DNA of 64,000 bases, from contig OZ010796.1 of assembly GCA_963932465.1 (NCBI GenBank), forward strand, positions 81,477,292-81,541,291, read 5' to 3'. The notes beneath the pieces were generated by a model. It made no database searches and was not told the DNA's origin. It saw only the letters and a list, made by a program, of their open reading frames with translations. The DNA comes from Maratus speciosus. Its lineage: Eukaryota; Arthropoda; Arachnida; Araneae; Salticidae. Made by a program: the position numbers and the translations under genes. This document shows positions 22,919 through 33,497 of the stretch, one piece after another. Each line of letters begins with the position of its first letter. The stretch's first letter is position 1.

Positions 22919-23405
22919 ATTAGGTTTTTGCTTAATTTTTACTGAATTGAAAAATTAATTCACATTGAAATATTTTTCTTTTCTATTAAATAAAGGTATC
23001 ATCCATTATTTCGAAAATTTACTCATTAGTTAAATGAAGCATTTTTAATGCTATTTTACACTCTAGGATGGAAAAGAAAAGAAAAGAAACGGCAGTTAAT
23101 TTTTGGTTTATAAATGAATGTAAACAAAGTATTTTATTCTTAAAAAATAACTTTGGAATGGCAACTATTTTCAGCCCCACCTCCACGTTATAACATTATA
23201 TACTATTCAGTAATTAAACCTTTCCTTTTGCAATTTAAAATGAAAGTACACATTTTTTATTATTATTATTTAATGATTAATACGGTACACTTTAAAACAA
23301 TTATTTGCTTTTAAAAATTTACTTTGAAAAAGGTATTTATTTTAATATATTTCTAAATAAATAATAGTTTTTGTGCAATTCTGTTATAATTTCACGTTTA
23401 ATTCC
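22919..23405. other. AT-rich stretch with no gene
   Basis: No coding or repeat structure that I can support beyond simple A/T bias. Confidence 0.35.
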
Positions 23406-24022
23406 TTAGAAATGGAACGCCCGCCACGTTTTCTAGGAAAATACAAGAAAACAGACCCTTTCCTCATCGCTTCCGTTAATAGCCTGCAGTATACATGTGT
23501 CCATTGTTATTAAGCGCCAAACATCATTAAAGAAAGCCAGGCACAACATCACCCCTTTCCCTTATCAGTTAAGGGGGAGTTTTAAGTTTTGGCACGGGGC
23601 AGCCCTAGATGTTTTTGCCCGTTATTCGTTATTTTTCGTTTACACCTCACGAAAATACTCCACGATATCTAGAGAACTCAACTAAATACAACCAGTGAAT
23701 GGGAGGGACAAACGACCTTCCTACATGGGGGGAATGGGGGAAGAAGCCTTTATTGCCAGGGATCTTGCCAATCCTAACTTGGTTTAAGGGGTTCGCGCGT
23801 TTACGTCTACTGCGTCGGGAGGGATGGAAAAAAGTGGAAAGGAGGGTGAACGCGGAGTTGCATACTGCCCAAACTAAGCTCCTTGATCGCTCCGCGGACT
23901 AGTGTCTCGGTGTAGCTCCGCTCCCTATGGAGATCGTAGTGACTGGATTCAACTAAGTCCAATCGAAGCTAGATTTGGCGAAGTATTGCTAGTTTGGCGA
24001 AGTGTTGCTAGTTTCGCGAAGC
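23406..24022. other. GC-richer patch ending in a ~19-bp tandem repeat
   Basis: About 600 bp with clearly higher G+C than its surroundings (for example ggaacgcccgccacgttttc, gcgcgtttacgtctactgcg, gctccgcggactagtgtctc). It ends with three units of tttggcgaagtgttgctag (23972-24022). Two plus-strand frames (23497-23685 and 23699-23902) are open but unlike any family I know. It could be a CpG-rich promoter or 5' UTR, or a retroelement fragment. Confidence 0.35.
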
Positions 24023-24045
24023 ATAAATGTTATATCGAAAACAAT

Positions 24046-24735
24046 TTACTAGAAATTTTGAACACAGATAGAACCTGAATAGTGATGATACTTATTATAT
24101 ATTCCGATTTCAGAAATTTCAACTTGTGGATTCCAAAGATTTCGCCTCCCTCCCCCCCCCCCTCACGGAAAAATAACATTTTCGATAATGTATCTTGTCT
24201 TCTAATTGTCATAAATACTTGCATTTTGTAGGCAAGCACATTCTGAATAGAATCATACTTAAATTAAAAAAAATAAAAAAAAATATATATACCTTTATTT
24301 CAGAAATAAAACAGTCATAGACACTAGAAATTTTGAATGAACATATAACCTTAATAGTGATGCTCAAATACTCCAATTGCAATTTTAACGAGTGGGGTCC
24401 AAAGAATGTTTTCCTCCTCCCCTGACAAAAAAGTAACACTTTTGTTTATGCCCTTTCAATTTTTTTAGCATGTATACTATTAAGAATTTACCTGCATACA
24501 AAATTTAAAATACCTTTGACTATTCGAAGATACATCACCAAAAAGTTTTTTTTTTTAATCAAGGAGGGGGGGGGGGTGGGTCTTTAGATTATCTTCTCTT
24601 AAAGTTTTCACTAAAGTAACACTTAAACAGGATTACTATTCAAAATGTACCTGCCTGCAAAATTCAGGTATCAATGTCAATCTAAAGAATAAAATTGCAT
24701 TTTTGAGAGGGGGGGGGGGGGGCTGATATCCAAGA
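24046..24735. repeat. Diverged repeat units with G/C runs
   Basis: Two units share actagaaattttgaa, agaaccttaatagtgatgat and a ttccaaagatttcgcctcc-type block (24046-24200, 24323-24460). Two further units share attaagaatttacctgcata, then a G-run and a ctttagattatc or caatctaaagaata block (24475-24600, 24630-24735). Each ends beside a G or C run of 9-13. Confidence 0.55.
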
Positions 24736-26070
24736 GCCTAAAATGCAGGCATGAAAGTGGGAAATAGGAAAAAAGGAGGAAAATCTTTTCGGTCCATATG
24801 ATGGCGCCAAACTTTTAAAATTTAGACACATTTTAACAGTTATTTATGGGATAAAATGAAATATAATTGTACATGTGATTGTTATTTTCTTTTCATAGCT
24901 TAGAAAGCATTAAAACAAATTTAAACTTTTGGATTGCGTACCGTACGTGCCCCATAAAAGCGAATAAAATCTTTCTTCCTCTATCCCTAATTCCGATTTT
25001 TCTGCCGCAAACATTTGTTTCTTCTTTTGAAGCCAGGAGGGGCGATAAATAGGCCAAATGAAAACAGTTGGCGACTGCAAAGTGAACCGCTCTCCCTCTA
25101 TTATATTTCATTTAATCGGGGATTCTTCACAAATTTAAGCAGGATAGATTTATGGATTGCAGGACTTTTGTCGATAAGTTTGTAAGAAATATATGACCTG
25201 TTTTATTATAATTATTTTATAACGATAGCTGATAAATTATGATGCATGGTAAATTATTTATTGCAAATACTAATACCAGGGTTTGTACGGGTACATTTAT
25301 TTTCAAGGCAAATATGAGTAATTTTTTTTACAGAAAAATAAATCTAGTTTAAATGCGCGAAATTTCGTTTTATTTAAGGAAAGATTTTCTATAAGAAAAT
25401 ACTGGTACCGAAGAATTTCTTAGTCTGGAAATTCAAGGACCCGTACGAACAATGAATACATCAATACTTATAAATAAAAAAAGTTTTTTTGTAATTACTT
25501 TAATACTAATGTGTATAAATTTAACTGAACAATATGACTGTTTTGTTTACAATATCATTGTTACAATTTTGTTTCGACATTATTGTTTCAATTTTAATAA
25601 CGAAAAATAGTCTTGAACAGTTCAAACATTTTAAAAGCGTTAAAATTTAAATTTTTCATGCTGTTTGATGCCGAGTAATAAAAAAAAAGATTCATAATCT
25701 ATTATAGTTGTTCATCAGGAGTGAAAACAGCCAAAAAGGAAAAATAGAAAAAAATATCTGGCTATTTTTATTTGCTTTTAAATTAGTGATGTATATAAAT
25801 AATTAATAATAATAATAAAATCTACAAATAGAATAAAACAATAATCTGTATTATCAATTCATTAATTTATAAGTACTGATTTGTGTATTTACGAGATATT
25901 TGCGAGTTGTTTTATTTTTATTAAACACTTTTTTTTTAAAAAATTCAAAACAATATTTTTGTTTGCAGTGACAGAAGTACTTTTCGTATTACCACGTTTA
26001 TACTTTTTAGCGCACAGGACTGCCACGGGCGACTATTTTTTAATTCTATTTTGCACCACTATTTCAAAAC

Positions 26071-26074
<4 letters not shown>
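24736..26074. other. Non-coding stretch
   Basis: A minus-strand frame at 24893-25111 is open but unrecognised and of ordinary composition. The remainder is AT-rich. A short duplicated phrase, cagggtttgtacgggtac and (reverse) ggacccgtacgaac, at about 25278 and 25436 forms a weak inverted pair. Confidence 0.35.

Positions 26075-26112
<38 letters not shown>
26075..26112. repeat. TA dinucleotide microsatellite
   Basis: 38 bases of uninterrupted TA. Confidence 0.95.
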
Positions 26113-26113
<1 letters not shown>

Positions 26114-26189
26114 GCTTTGACAACATTTGCAAGAAAAATATACTACAAAATGTATTTTTTTTTAAATAGTGGTGAGAACAGAATATAAA

Positions 26190-26880
26190 AATAGTGTCCT
26201 TTGGACGTCTGTGGCAGGCCTGCTGTCAAAGCCTGAGAGCTAATGTGTCCACAGGCTCTGTATGTACGTAACGCGATAACTCTTGATAGCAATATCCAAT
26301 TTGCTTCAAATTTTGCAAATAGGTTCATTTTCATAAGGCGCATCCCAGATTAATTTTAGGGGTTCATTGGTTAAGTATAAAGGTTTAACCTTAATTTAAA
26401 ATCCCCCCCCCCTTAATTTAGATAAACGGGTATTTCATGCAGAATTATCAGATTCGCTTCAAATAATTTGGTATACCAGTTTATTCTGATAAGGGGCTTC
26501 CCTGATTAGATTTGGATGTTCATTGGTTAAGTATGAAGGAGGGAACGGAGGTCTAATCCCCCCTTAATTTAGATAAATGGGTTTTTCATGCAGATTTATT
26601 CGATTTACTTCAAATTTGGTATACTGGTTAATTTTAATAAGACGCTTCCCTGATTAGATTTGGAAATTCATTGGTCAAGTATAAAGGTGTGTGTGTGTGT
26701 GTGTGGGGGGGGGGAATCCCTCCCTGAATTCAGCTAAATGATTTTTTTTTCTTTTGTCGATTTCTTTATTTTTTGAGGGGCATTATTCTTTGAAATAAGA
26801 GTGTAATATATAATTAGTGTCAATAACCTGTGAGCTCAATGCCATCAGTTTGACTGGTCACTTTTCTTTTCTCATAAGTA
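26190..26880 (+). repeat. Dispersed element with ~140-bp internal units, copy 2
   Basis: Same order as 1355-2115: gctaatgtgtccacaggttctg-like start, cgcgataactcttgatag, three gatttgcttcaaat units with C or G runs, a gtgtgtgtgtgtgtg stretch, gaggggcattattc and a gagctcaatgccatcagttt tail. Non-coding. Confidence 0.75.
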
Positions 26881-27049
26881 TTCAATGTTCATTTTAAACT
26901 CGTGGTATGAGAGTATTGCAAAAGATTTCCCCGAATACATTTTTTTAATTATTACGTTAGATTTAAATTTCTTAATAATATTCTGTTAGTGTTGCAAATT
27001 GTTTCATAACCTATGCGTGATACATAATTTTTCGTTTTTGTTACTTTTA

Positions 27050-27430
27050 TATTAGCCCTCATGCTATCAAAGAGATAATGTGCCCGAAGGTTCTGTATGT
27101 ATGTAACGCGATAACACTTGATAGAAATATCGGATTTGCTTCAAATTTTGGATATAGGTTCATCTGATAAGGCGTTTTCCTGATTAGTTTCGGGGGTTCA
27201 TTGGTTAAGTGTAAAGGGGGAAAACGGTGGACTAATCACCCCCACCCCCCTTAATTTAGAAAAAAAAACGAGTTTTTCATGCAGAATTATCCGATTTTCT
27301 TCAAATAATTTGGTATGCCAGTTAATTCTGATAAAGCGCTTCCCTGAATAGATTTGGAGGTTGATTTGTTAAGTATATAAAGGGAGGGGGTAGAAATGGA
27401 GGAGCTAATGGCCCCCTTAATTTACTTTCT
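27050..27430 (+). repeat. Dispersed element with ~140-bp internal units, copy 3 (3' truncated)
   Basis: Starts at gccctcatgctatcaaagag, has two units (gatttgcttcaaattttgga; gattttcttcaaataatttgg) and stops at a ttactttctttttctttc tract without the usual tail. Confidence 0.7.
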
Positions 27431-27761
27431 TTTTCTTTCTTTCTTTTTTTTCCCAGTGTGGTTGCACCTTACTATTTGTTTTTACCCCTTTCATGAACCA
27501 TAAATTAATATTAAACAGTTTTGTACTTTTTTTCTTTATTAAGTTAAAATATCCTTTTTAAAAAGAAAGAGATGACTTTTCATTATCTAGTAATGAGAGG
27601 GGGCAGAGGCCAAAGTTACTAACAGAAATAGTATAAAATATTCTTTTTAAATTGTTAGCGAAGAGATTCTTTTTTCTAAATGTTTCCATTTTTTAAGTGA
27701 GTGGCGACTCTCGCCCATTTTCACTGGTGGGACGCATAATACGATTTGTGTAGTCGAAGTC

Positions 27762-27816
<55 letters not shown>

Positions 27817-27849
27817 AATCATATAATACTTTCGACTATGGATGCGCAT
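27431..27849. other. Non-coding stretch with a 50-base A run
   Basis: A uninterrupted from 27765 to 27814. No adjacent coding or LINE-like sequence explains it as a retroposon tail on the plus strand. Confidence 0.5.
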
Positions 27850-28130
27850 AGTAGGGGAGACCGGTAGTAGGCGCACTTTTTAGTTATTGATTTTTATTAA
27901 TTTTTTGTTTAAGTTTTTTATGAAACTTTGACTTTACTTTTAAAGAACAGGCATTGGTCTATAAATACCTGGAGTTTTGAGTTTGTAGCTTTTAGAGTTT
28001 ATATTTAGCGGAATCCTAAATAAAAGGCAAATTGTGCGCCAACCTACCCCGTCACGGAGCAAGTTGCCTATACCTATGGGGTAAGTTGGCACACGCTTTA
28101 TAAAAATTTAAATAAAATTCAAATAAGACA
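27850..28130. repeat. Repeat with gggga-gacc / ggggtaagttggc ends
   Basis: Opens gtaggggagaccggtagtag and closes with gtgcgccaacctaccccgtc and atggggtaagttggcacac. The purine/pyrimidine-rich ends are of a kind found at arthropod DNA element termini. The class is not determined. Confidence 0.4.
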
Positions 28131-28158
28131 CGCAGTTAAGAGAAATCAATTTCATTAA

Positions 28159-28572
28159 GAGGCTACTTCAGTCAGGCGAAAAGACCCGTTCGCTAATGCT
28201 AATCCTATGGAAGAAATTTATAAAGATATCTCGGTGTAATTTCAATATTTTTAAATGATTTCTTTTGCATTGGATAGCTGAGATCGATCTGTATGCCGGC
28301 CGTTTTTTATTTTTTCAATTTTCATTGCAGATTTTTTTTATGAGGATGTTTTTACTTTCGAAACCGGTTCCGAAAATGAAAGTGTCTTCATAAAAAATAT
28401 CTGTAAACAAAACCGAAAAAGTTAAAAACAACCTTTATACAGATCGATCTCAGCTGTTTAATGAAAAAGAAATCATTTTAAAATATTGAAATGCAACCGA
28501 GATATCTTTATAAATTTCTTCCATAGGATTAGCATTAGCGAACGGGTCTTTTCATTTGACTGAAGTAGCCTC
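28159..28572. mobile_element. Foldback MITE, TTAA target, best-preserved copy (414 bp)
   Basis: Flanked by TTAA at 28155-28158 and 28573-28576. The arms mirror over nearly their full length: GAGGCTACTTCAGTCAGGCG at the left tip against GACTGAAGTAGCCTC at the right, then ggaagaaatttataaagata and agatcgatctgtat in both. The centre is a ttcgaaaccggttccgaaaa palindrome. Non-coding, about 200-bp arms. Confidence 0.85.
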
Positions 28573-28658
28573 TTAATACCAGTAAGTTTAAACAAAGGCG
28601 TTATCGCCGTACATTGTAAATTCAGAATTATACAGACATAAAAATAATGAATAAAACA

Positions 28659-28827
28659 CTAACATTGTGTAACTTCTATCGTACTTGATATCATCATCAG
28701 ATCAGGGTTACAGTTATCACAAATAAAAAATCGATTGTCTCCGTTTGGGCAAGACTCGTGTGCCCAAAATCTTGCATTGCAGCCAATTTCTATCAATCCA
28801 CAATAAGTTAATTTCAAAGAAAGGTAG
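28659..28827 (-). pseudogene. PHD-like zinc finger C-terminal fragment
   Basis: A minus-strand frame open from the gypsy insertion to a stop at 28659-28661 encodes YCGLIEIGCNARFWAHESC, then FFICDNCNPDL. The C-x-W-A-H-x2-C ... F-x-C-x2-C spacing is that of the second half of a PHD finger. Such a finger is common at the C-terminus of arthropod pogo/Jerky-type transposases, and I infer that origin. The N-terminal part is not visible on the other side of the inserted retrotransposon. Confidence 0.35.
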
Positions 28828-29076
28828 TGTCATATCTCAATAATAGTAGCGATCTGTATTAATAGATGGCAGCACCATACACGGACAGTCTGGAATTGTA
28901 AGGTATCGCATGTTACCAGAATATTCCGCGCAGTTGTAAAATGTGACTTGTTCTGGGAGCTGCGTTTAGCAGCTGCTGTAAATATTGTAAATAATAAACT
29001 ATAAGTAATATTATAGCTATGCTTTCTTCCTTAGTTAAGAGTAATTAGTTCATAATAAGAGAACGGCGTTATAAAA
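28828..29076 (+). repeat. Gypsy 5' LTR
   Basis: 249 bp beginning TGTCATATC and ending ggcgttataaaa. It contains ataataaactataag, which can serve as a polyadenylation signal. Differs from the 3' LTR at five sites. Confidence 0.93.
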
Positions 29077-29095
29077 GTGGCGACGAAAATGGGAA
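29077..29095 (+). promoter_or_regulatory. Putative primer-binding site
   Basis: gtggcgacgaaaatggg directly follows the LTR. TGGCGAC is the usual start of PBSs complementary to a tRNA 3' end ending in CCA. The exact primer tRNA cannot be named from this sequence. Confidence 0.6.
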
Positions 29096-29168
29096 TTTAA
29101 CCCAAAGTGAAATGTTGTGAAAAAAAAATTTTTTTTTCGAAAGAGAAAAAGAAAAAGTGGCACGGAAA

Positions 29169-32100
29169 ATGGCAGATAAAGAAATAATTTCTCTGGGACG
29201 CTTGGAAGAATATAATGCAAATGTTCCTTGGACTATTTACGTCGAGAAAATTGATTTTTATTTCTCAGCAAATAGCATCAAAAATGATGAAATGAAAAAG
29301 AACATATTATTAAGTTCTGTGGGAACAACAACATTTGCTATTTTACGTGATATAATTGTTCCGAATACGCTGAAAGAAATCAGTTACGAGGATTTTTTAA
29401 AGAAAGCTAAAGATCATTTTTCACCACGCCCGAGTGAAATTGTGGAACGATTTAAGTTCCAGAAACGACTAAGGAAGCAAGGAGAAAATATAGCCGAGTT
29501 TGTACGAGATTTACGTCGTTTATCCGAACATTGTAATTTCGGAAATACGCTTAATGACCGCCTCCGTGATCAGTTGGTGTTTGGGATTCAAGATGAAAAG
29601 ATACAGCAAAAATTACTGGATTCTAGAGACTTAACGTTCCAAACAGCGATAGAAATAGCTGAGCTTTTCGAGAGTGCTGAAGCTGGAGTAAAATCCCTAC
29701 ACATTGGAGATAAGTGCGTTTGCAATCAAGTGCGTGTTTCTAAAGGAGAGAAATCGAAAGTAGAAAAGTATACTCATGCACCTAAGCCTAAAGAAGATAG
29801 ATTCGCGCTTGAGAAACCGTGTTATAGATGTTCTAAAAATCACAATCCAAAAGTATGTCCTTTTAAATCTGCAGAATGTCATTTCTGCCATCGATTGGCG
29901 CATTTAAAAATTTGTTGCAGAAATCGAAAAATTGGAATGAAAAGTGAGAAACCTTTTAAGAACAGAAAAATTAAAACTGTTCAGGAAGAATATTGTTTAA
30001 ATTTTATGGACGACAAGTCCAATAATCTGTCGTGGGTAAAACCTGTTAAAATAAATGGTGTAAATATACAATTTGAAATTGATAGCGGTGCGGCTCATAC
30101 TATCATAAGTAAAAGTGTTGCTCATAAATTGTTCTCAGGTAAGCTGCCTTTAATTAAATCTAATATTAAGCTACAAACTTATACTAAAAACTCTTTAACT
30201 GTTTTGGGGGAATTAAAAGTAAATGCTGTTGTTGATGAATATTCTATACCTGATTTAAAAATGTTAGTAATTAAAGAGGGGGGTCCGAGTCTAATCGGAA
30301 AAACTTGGTTAAAAGCATCAAAATTATTTTGGCCTAATACAAATATGATTAAAAGCATTTCGAAAGATGATTTAATTAGAAATTTTCCTAATGTTTTTGC
30401 TGACGGGATCGGAACAATCAAGGGTCCTCCCGCGTCAATAAAATTGAAAAAAGATGCAAAACCAGTTTTTCTTAAGTCTCAACCTGTTCCTTTTGCTTTA
30501 AGGAAAGCTACTGATGTTGAATTGGAACGATTAACTAATGAGGGTATTTTAAAACCTGTTGATCATTCAGAATGGGCTAGTCCTATAGTAATTGTTCCTA
30601 AGCCTAACGGTTCTGTTAGAATATGTGGTGATTATAGAGCAACAGTTAATTTTAATACTGAAAGTGATAATTATCCCCTTCCGAGAATGGAAGAATTATT
30701 TTCTAAATTATCAGGTGGTAAATTTTTTACTGTTTTTGATTTAAAAGATGCATATTTACAACAACCTGTAGATAAAGAAAGTAGTAGAATTTTGACTATA
30801 AATACTCATAAAGGTTTGTTTAATGTGTTACGATTAGCATTTCGGGTAAAATGTGCTCCTGGTATGTTTCAAAGAAAAATTGAACATATTTTAAAAAAAT
30901 TTGAATATGTTGGTGTATTTTTAGATGACGTTATTATTAGTGCTAGTAATGAATCAGAACATTCTGAAAGAGTTGAAAATGTTCTGAAATGCTTTTCTGA
31001 GCATGGTATAAGATTAAATAAGGAAAAATTAAAATTTATGGTTTCGGAAGTTTCGTATTTAGGTCATAAAATATCTCAGGAAGGAATTAGACCTATTCCA
31101 GAAAAAGTTAATGCTATTTTGAATGCTCCTATTCCAAATAATGTGTCACAATTGCGTTCATTTTTAGGCTTAATTTCTTATTATAGAAACTTCCTGCCTA
31201 ATATTTCAGATGTTTTAGAACCTTTACATAGATTATTAGATAATAATCTAAACTGGACATGGTCAGAAAAGCATGAAAAAGCGTTTCAAAAAGTGAAACA
31301 ATTATTAACTACATCTCCTGTTTTAGAATTATATGATGTAAACAAAGATATAGTTTTAAACTGTGATGCTTCTGAATATGGCATAGGGTCAGTTTTAAGC
31401 CAGATTGTTGAGGGTAAAGAGAAACCTATTGCTTATGCTTCGAGAACTTTAAATAAAACTGAAAGGAATTATGCTATGATTGATGAAGAAGCTTTATCAG
31501 TGATGTTTGGTGTCACTAAATTTTACCAATATTTAGCTGGAAAAAAATTTAAAATTATAACAGATCACAAACCTTTAATTCGATTATTTGATCCTGTTAA
31601 AAAGGTGTCTAATGCATTATCACCTAGAATGCTGAGATGGTCATTAATGTTAGCTGGGTATGATTATACAATTGAGTATCGCGAGGGTAAAAATAATAAA
31701 AATGCAGATGCATTAAGTAGATTACCTCTCCCAGAAACGGTAAATATAGTGAGTAATCCTGCGGAAATAATGTTTGTTTCAAATAATGATAATTGGCCTG
31801 TTACTTTTAAAACTATTGCAAAGTGGACAACTGAAAACCCTGTAACTAAACAAATTTTAGAGTGGGCGTTACATGGGTGGCCGCGAAAGGTTAAACTAGA
31901 AGAATATCAACCATATTTTCGTATAAGGGAGGAAATTTCCTGTCTAGAAAATTGTCTATTGTGGGGACATAGAGTGATCATTCCAGAGGAAGGTCGTGAA
32001 TATATATTAAAATTACTGCATTCCGTTCATCAGGGTATATCGAGCATGAAAGCGAAAGCTAGTGGGGTAGTTTGGTGGCCAAACATGGATAAAGAAATTG

Positions 32101-32171
32101 AACAAATGGTAAATTCTTGTAATAGATGTCAGATGTTTGCGAGGGATTGTCCCAAAATGGAACCCTTGTAA
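29169..32171 (+). CDS. Gag-Pol polyprotein, open part (Gag, PR, RT, RNase H, integrase zinc region)
   Basis: First ATG at 29169; the frame is open a little upstream but only from a GTG. Gag occupies about residues 1-270 with a retrotransposon-gag region (KFQKRLRKQGENIAEFV) and two zinc knuckles starting at C218 and C237. Protease: DSGAAHT with D305. Reverse transcriptase: D524 in FDLKDAY and FLDD with D586/D587. RNase H: D733, E773/E774 and D799. The frame then covers the H2C2 integrase zinc region (about 32018-32133) and ends at a TAA (32169-32171) just before the integrase core. Oddities: FLDD replaces the usual Y-x-DD, and RLAFRVKCAP differs from the RLPFGVxxAP consensus, so RT activity is doubtful. 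Translation continues in the same frame after the stop, so the stop is a mutation, not the natural end. Confidence 0.93.
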   Translation: MADKEIISLGRLEEYNANVPWTIYVEKIDFYFSANSIKNDEMKKNILLSSVGTTTFAILRDIIVPNTLKEISYEDFLKKAKDHFSPRPSEIVERFKFQKRLRKQGENIAEFVRDLRRLSEHCNFGNTLNDRLRDQLVFGIQDEKIQQKLLDSRDLTFQTAIEIAELFESAEAGVKSLHIGDKCVCNQVRVSKGEKSKVEKYTHAPKPKEDRFALEKPCYRCSKNHNPKVCPFKSAECHFCHRLAHLKICCRNRKIGMKSEKPFKNRKIKTVQEEYCLNFMDDKSNNLSWVKPVKINGVNIQFEIDSGAAHTIISKSVAHKLFSGKLPLIKSNIKLQTYTKNSLTVLGELKVNAVVDEYSIPDLKMLVIKEGGPSLIGKTWLKASKLFWPNTNMIKSISKDDLIRNFPNVFADGIGTIKGPPASIKLKKDAKPVFLKSQPVPFALRKATDVELERLTNEGILKPVDHSEWASPIVIVPKPNGSVRICGDYRATVNFNTESDNYPLPRMEELFSKLSGGKFFTVFDLKDAYLQQPVDKESSRILTINTHKGLFNVLRLAFRVKCAPGMFQRKIEHILKKFEYVGVFLDDVIISASNESEHSERVENVLKCFSEHGIRLNKEKLKFMVSEVSYLGHKISQEGIRPIPEKVNAILNAPIPNNVSQLRSFLGLISYYRNFLPNISDVLEPLHRLLDNNLNWTWSEKHEKAFQKVKQLLTTSPVLELYDVNKDIVLNCDASEYGIGSVLSQIVEGKEKPIAYASRTLNKTERNYAMIDEEALSVMFGVTKFYQYLAGKKFKIITDHKPLIRLFDPVKKVSNALSPRMLRWSLMLAGYDYTIEYREGKNNKNADALSRLPLPETVNIVSNPAEIMFVSNNDNWPVTFKTIAKWTTENPVTKQILEWALHGWPRKVKLEEYQPYFRIREEISCLENCLLWGHRVIIPEEGREYILKLLHSVHQGISSMKAKASGVVWWPNMDKEIEQMVNSCNRCQMFARDCPKMEPL

Positions 32172-32750
32172 TGGAAATCTGAACTGCCCTGGGAAAGGAT
32201 CCATATAGATCATGCCGGTCCTTTTGAAGGTAAAATGTTTTTAATAGTAGTCGATTCTTATACTAAATGGTTGGAGGTAGAAGTAGTACCCAGGTCTGAT
32301 AGTAAAACTACAATTAAGGTATTAAGGAGAATTTTTGCCACATTTGGATTACCTGTTGAATTGGTCAGTGATAATGGTCCCGCGTTCACAAGTGATGAAT
32401 TTGAGGAATTTCTTAAAAATAATGGAATTAAGCATACGCCTGTTCCACCTTATCATCCATCTTCGAATGGACAAGCGGAAAGGTATGTGCAAACTGTGAA
32501 AAATTGCCTTAAAAAGCTAGATAAAAGTGACATAACATTGTCAATTTCACGATTTTTGTTAGAAAATCATTCCACTCCTCATTCGGTGACTGGTAAAACT
32601 CCTGCTGAATTAATGTTTGGAAGGCCAGTTCGAACAGCCCTTCACTTGGTATTACCATCAAAACCTAAAATACAGCAACCCCTTCACAAATATAAGCTTC
32701 ATGATTTAGTTTTTGTTAAAAATTTTGGAAAGGGGGGGAGAAATGGATAA
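32172..32750 (+). pseudogene. Integrase core, same frame after the premature stop
   Basis: Continues the pol frame. Catalytic residues are visible: D at 32208 (IHIDHAGP), D at 32370 (SDNGPAF) and E at 32478 (GQAERY), giving the D-35-E spacing of retroviral-type integrases. The first methionine, at 32235, lies after the first catalytic D, so it is not a natural start. The frame is lost shortly after a G7 run at 32732-32738 and meets a stop at 32748-32750. Confidence 0.9.
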
Positions 32751-33259
32751 AAGGAAAAATTATGAAATTATTGGGGAGTAGATGGGTTTTAGTAAACAGA
32801 TGTGATGGAGTAATGTGTAAACGTCACGTTGATCAGTTGAGACGTAATAAAGAGATAAGTTATGAAATACCAGAGAGAGATATAGAGATAAATCCAAATG
32901 ATAAACTAATGACAGACAAAGTTGAAAATATGGGACATAGCGGTAAAAATTACAGTGATTATGATAGGTATGAAAGGGTTAACCAAAACCGTTTTTCGGA
33001 AATTAATGGAAAAATAAAAGAACAGTTTAATAATGATAATAATATAGAACCAAGCCAATCTCAGCCTTCGCATGATATTGTGGCAGATACAGTTGTAAGT
33101 AATAAAAATGATTGTACGACAGATAAATCTGTAAAAGAAAATTTGACTAAAAACAATGACGAGGACTGTCAGAAAAGTGCTCCAGTTCGAAGAAGTCATA
33201 GAACAAGATTGCCTGTAGTTCGTTTGAACTATGAGGGGAGGGGTGTCATATCTCAATAA
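32739..33259 (+). pseudogene. Pol C-terminal tail, displaced frame
   Basis: From the G-run onward the pol sequence continues in another frame. It shows an integrase C-terminal segment (LGSRWVLV, CKRHVDQLRRN) typical of gypsy elements, then a polar, low-complexity tail ending SHRTRLPVVRLNYEGRG. The stop codon lies 16 bases inside the 3' LTR. The break is an indel in the homopolymer; a sequencing error there cannot be excluded. Confidence 0.85.
33231..33243 (+). promoter_or_regulatory. Polypurine tract
   Basis: gaggggagggg immediately before the 3' LTR, the expected plus-strand primer of the element. It is also translated as the last codons of pol. Confidence 0.85.
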
Positions 33260-33492
33260 TAGTAGCGATCTGTATTAATAGATGACAGCACCATGCACGG
33301 ACAGTCTGGAATTGTAAGGTATTGCATGTTACCAGAATATTCCGCGCAGTTGTAAAATGTGACTTGTTCTGAGAGCTGCGTTTAGCAGCTGCTGTAAATA
33401 TTGTAAATAATAAACTATAAGTAATATTATAGCTATGCTTTCTTCCTTAGTTAAGAGTAATTAGTTTATAATAAGAGAACGGCGTTATAAAA
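33244..33492 (+). repeat. Gypsy 3' LTR
   Basis: 249 bp, starting TGTCATATC, about 98% identical to the 5' LTR and followed by the GGTAG target duplication. Confidence 0.93.
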
Positions 33493-33497
33493 GGTAG

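Larger units (their letters stand above)
28828..33492 (+). mobile_element. Gypsy-type (Ty3/Metaviridae) LTR retrotransposon, complete structure
   Basis: 4665 bp: 249-bp LTRs at both ends, a 5-bp target duplication GGTAG (28823-28827, 33493-33497), primer-binding region directly after the 5' LTR, gag and pol in one frame, a polypurine tract before the 3' LTR and no env. The order protease, reverse transcriptase, RNase H, integrase is that of Ty3/gypsy elements. The LTRs differ at five positions (all transitions, about 98% identity), so insertion is fairly recent. Two coding breaks (in-frame stop at 32169, frameshift near 32732) make this copy non-autonomous as read. Confidence 0.95.

Noticed and set aside
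26075..26112. TA run as a replication origin
   Set aside because: A plain microsatellite; no supporting elements.
32906..33256. 116-codon frame antisense to pol
   Set aside because: Shadow of the retrotransposon coding strand.
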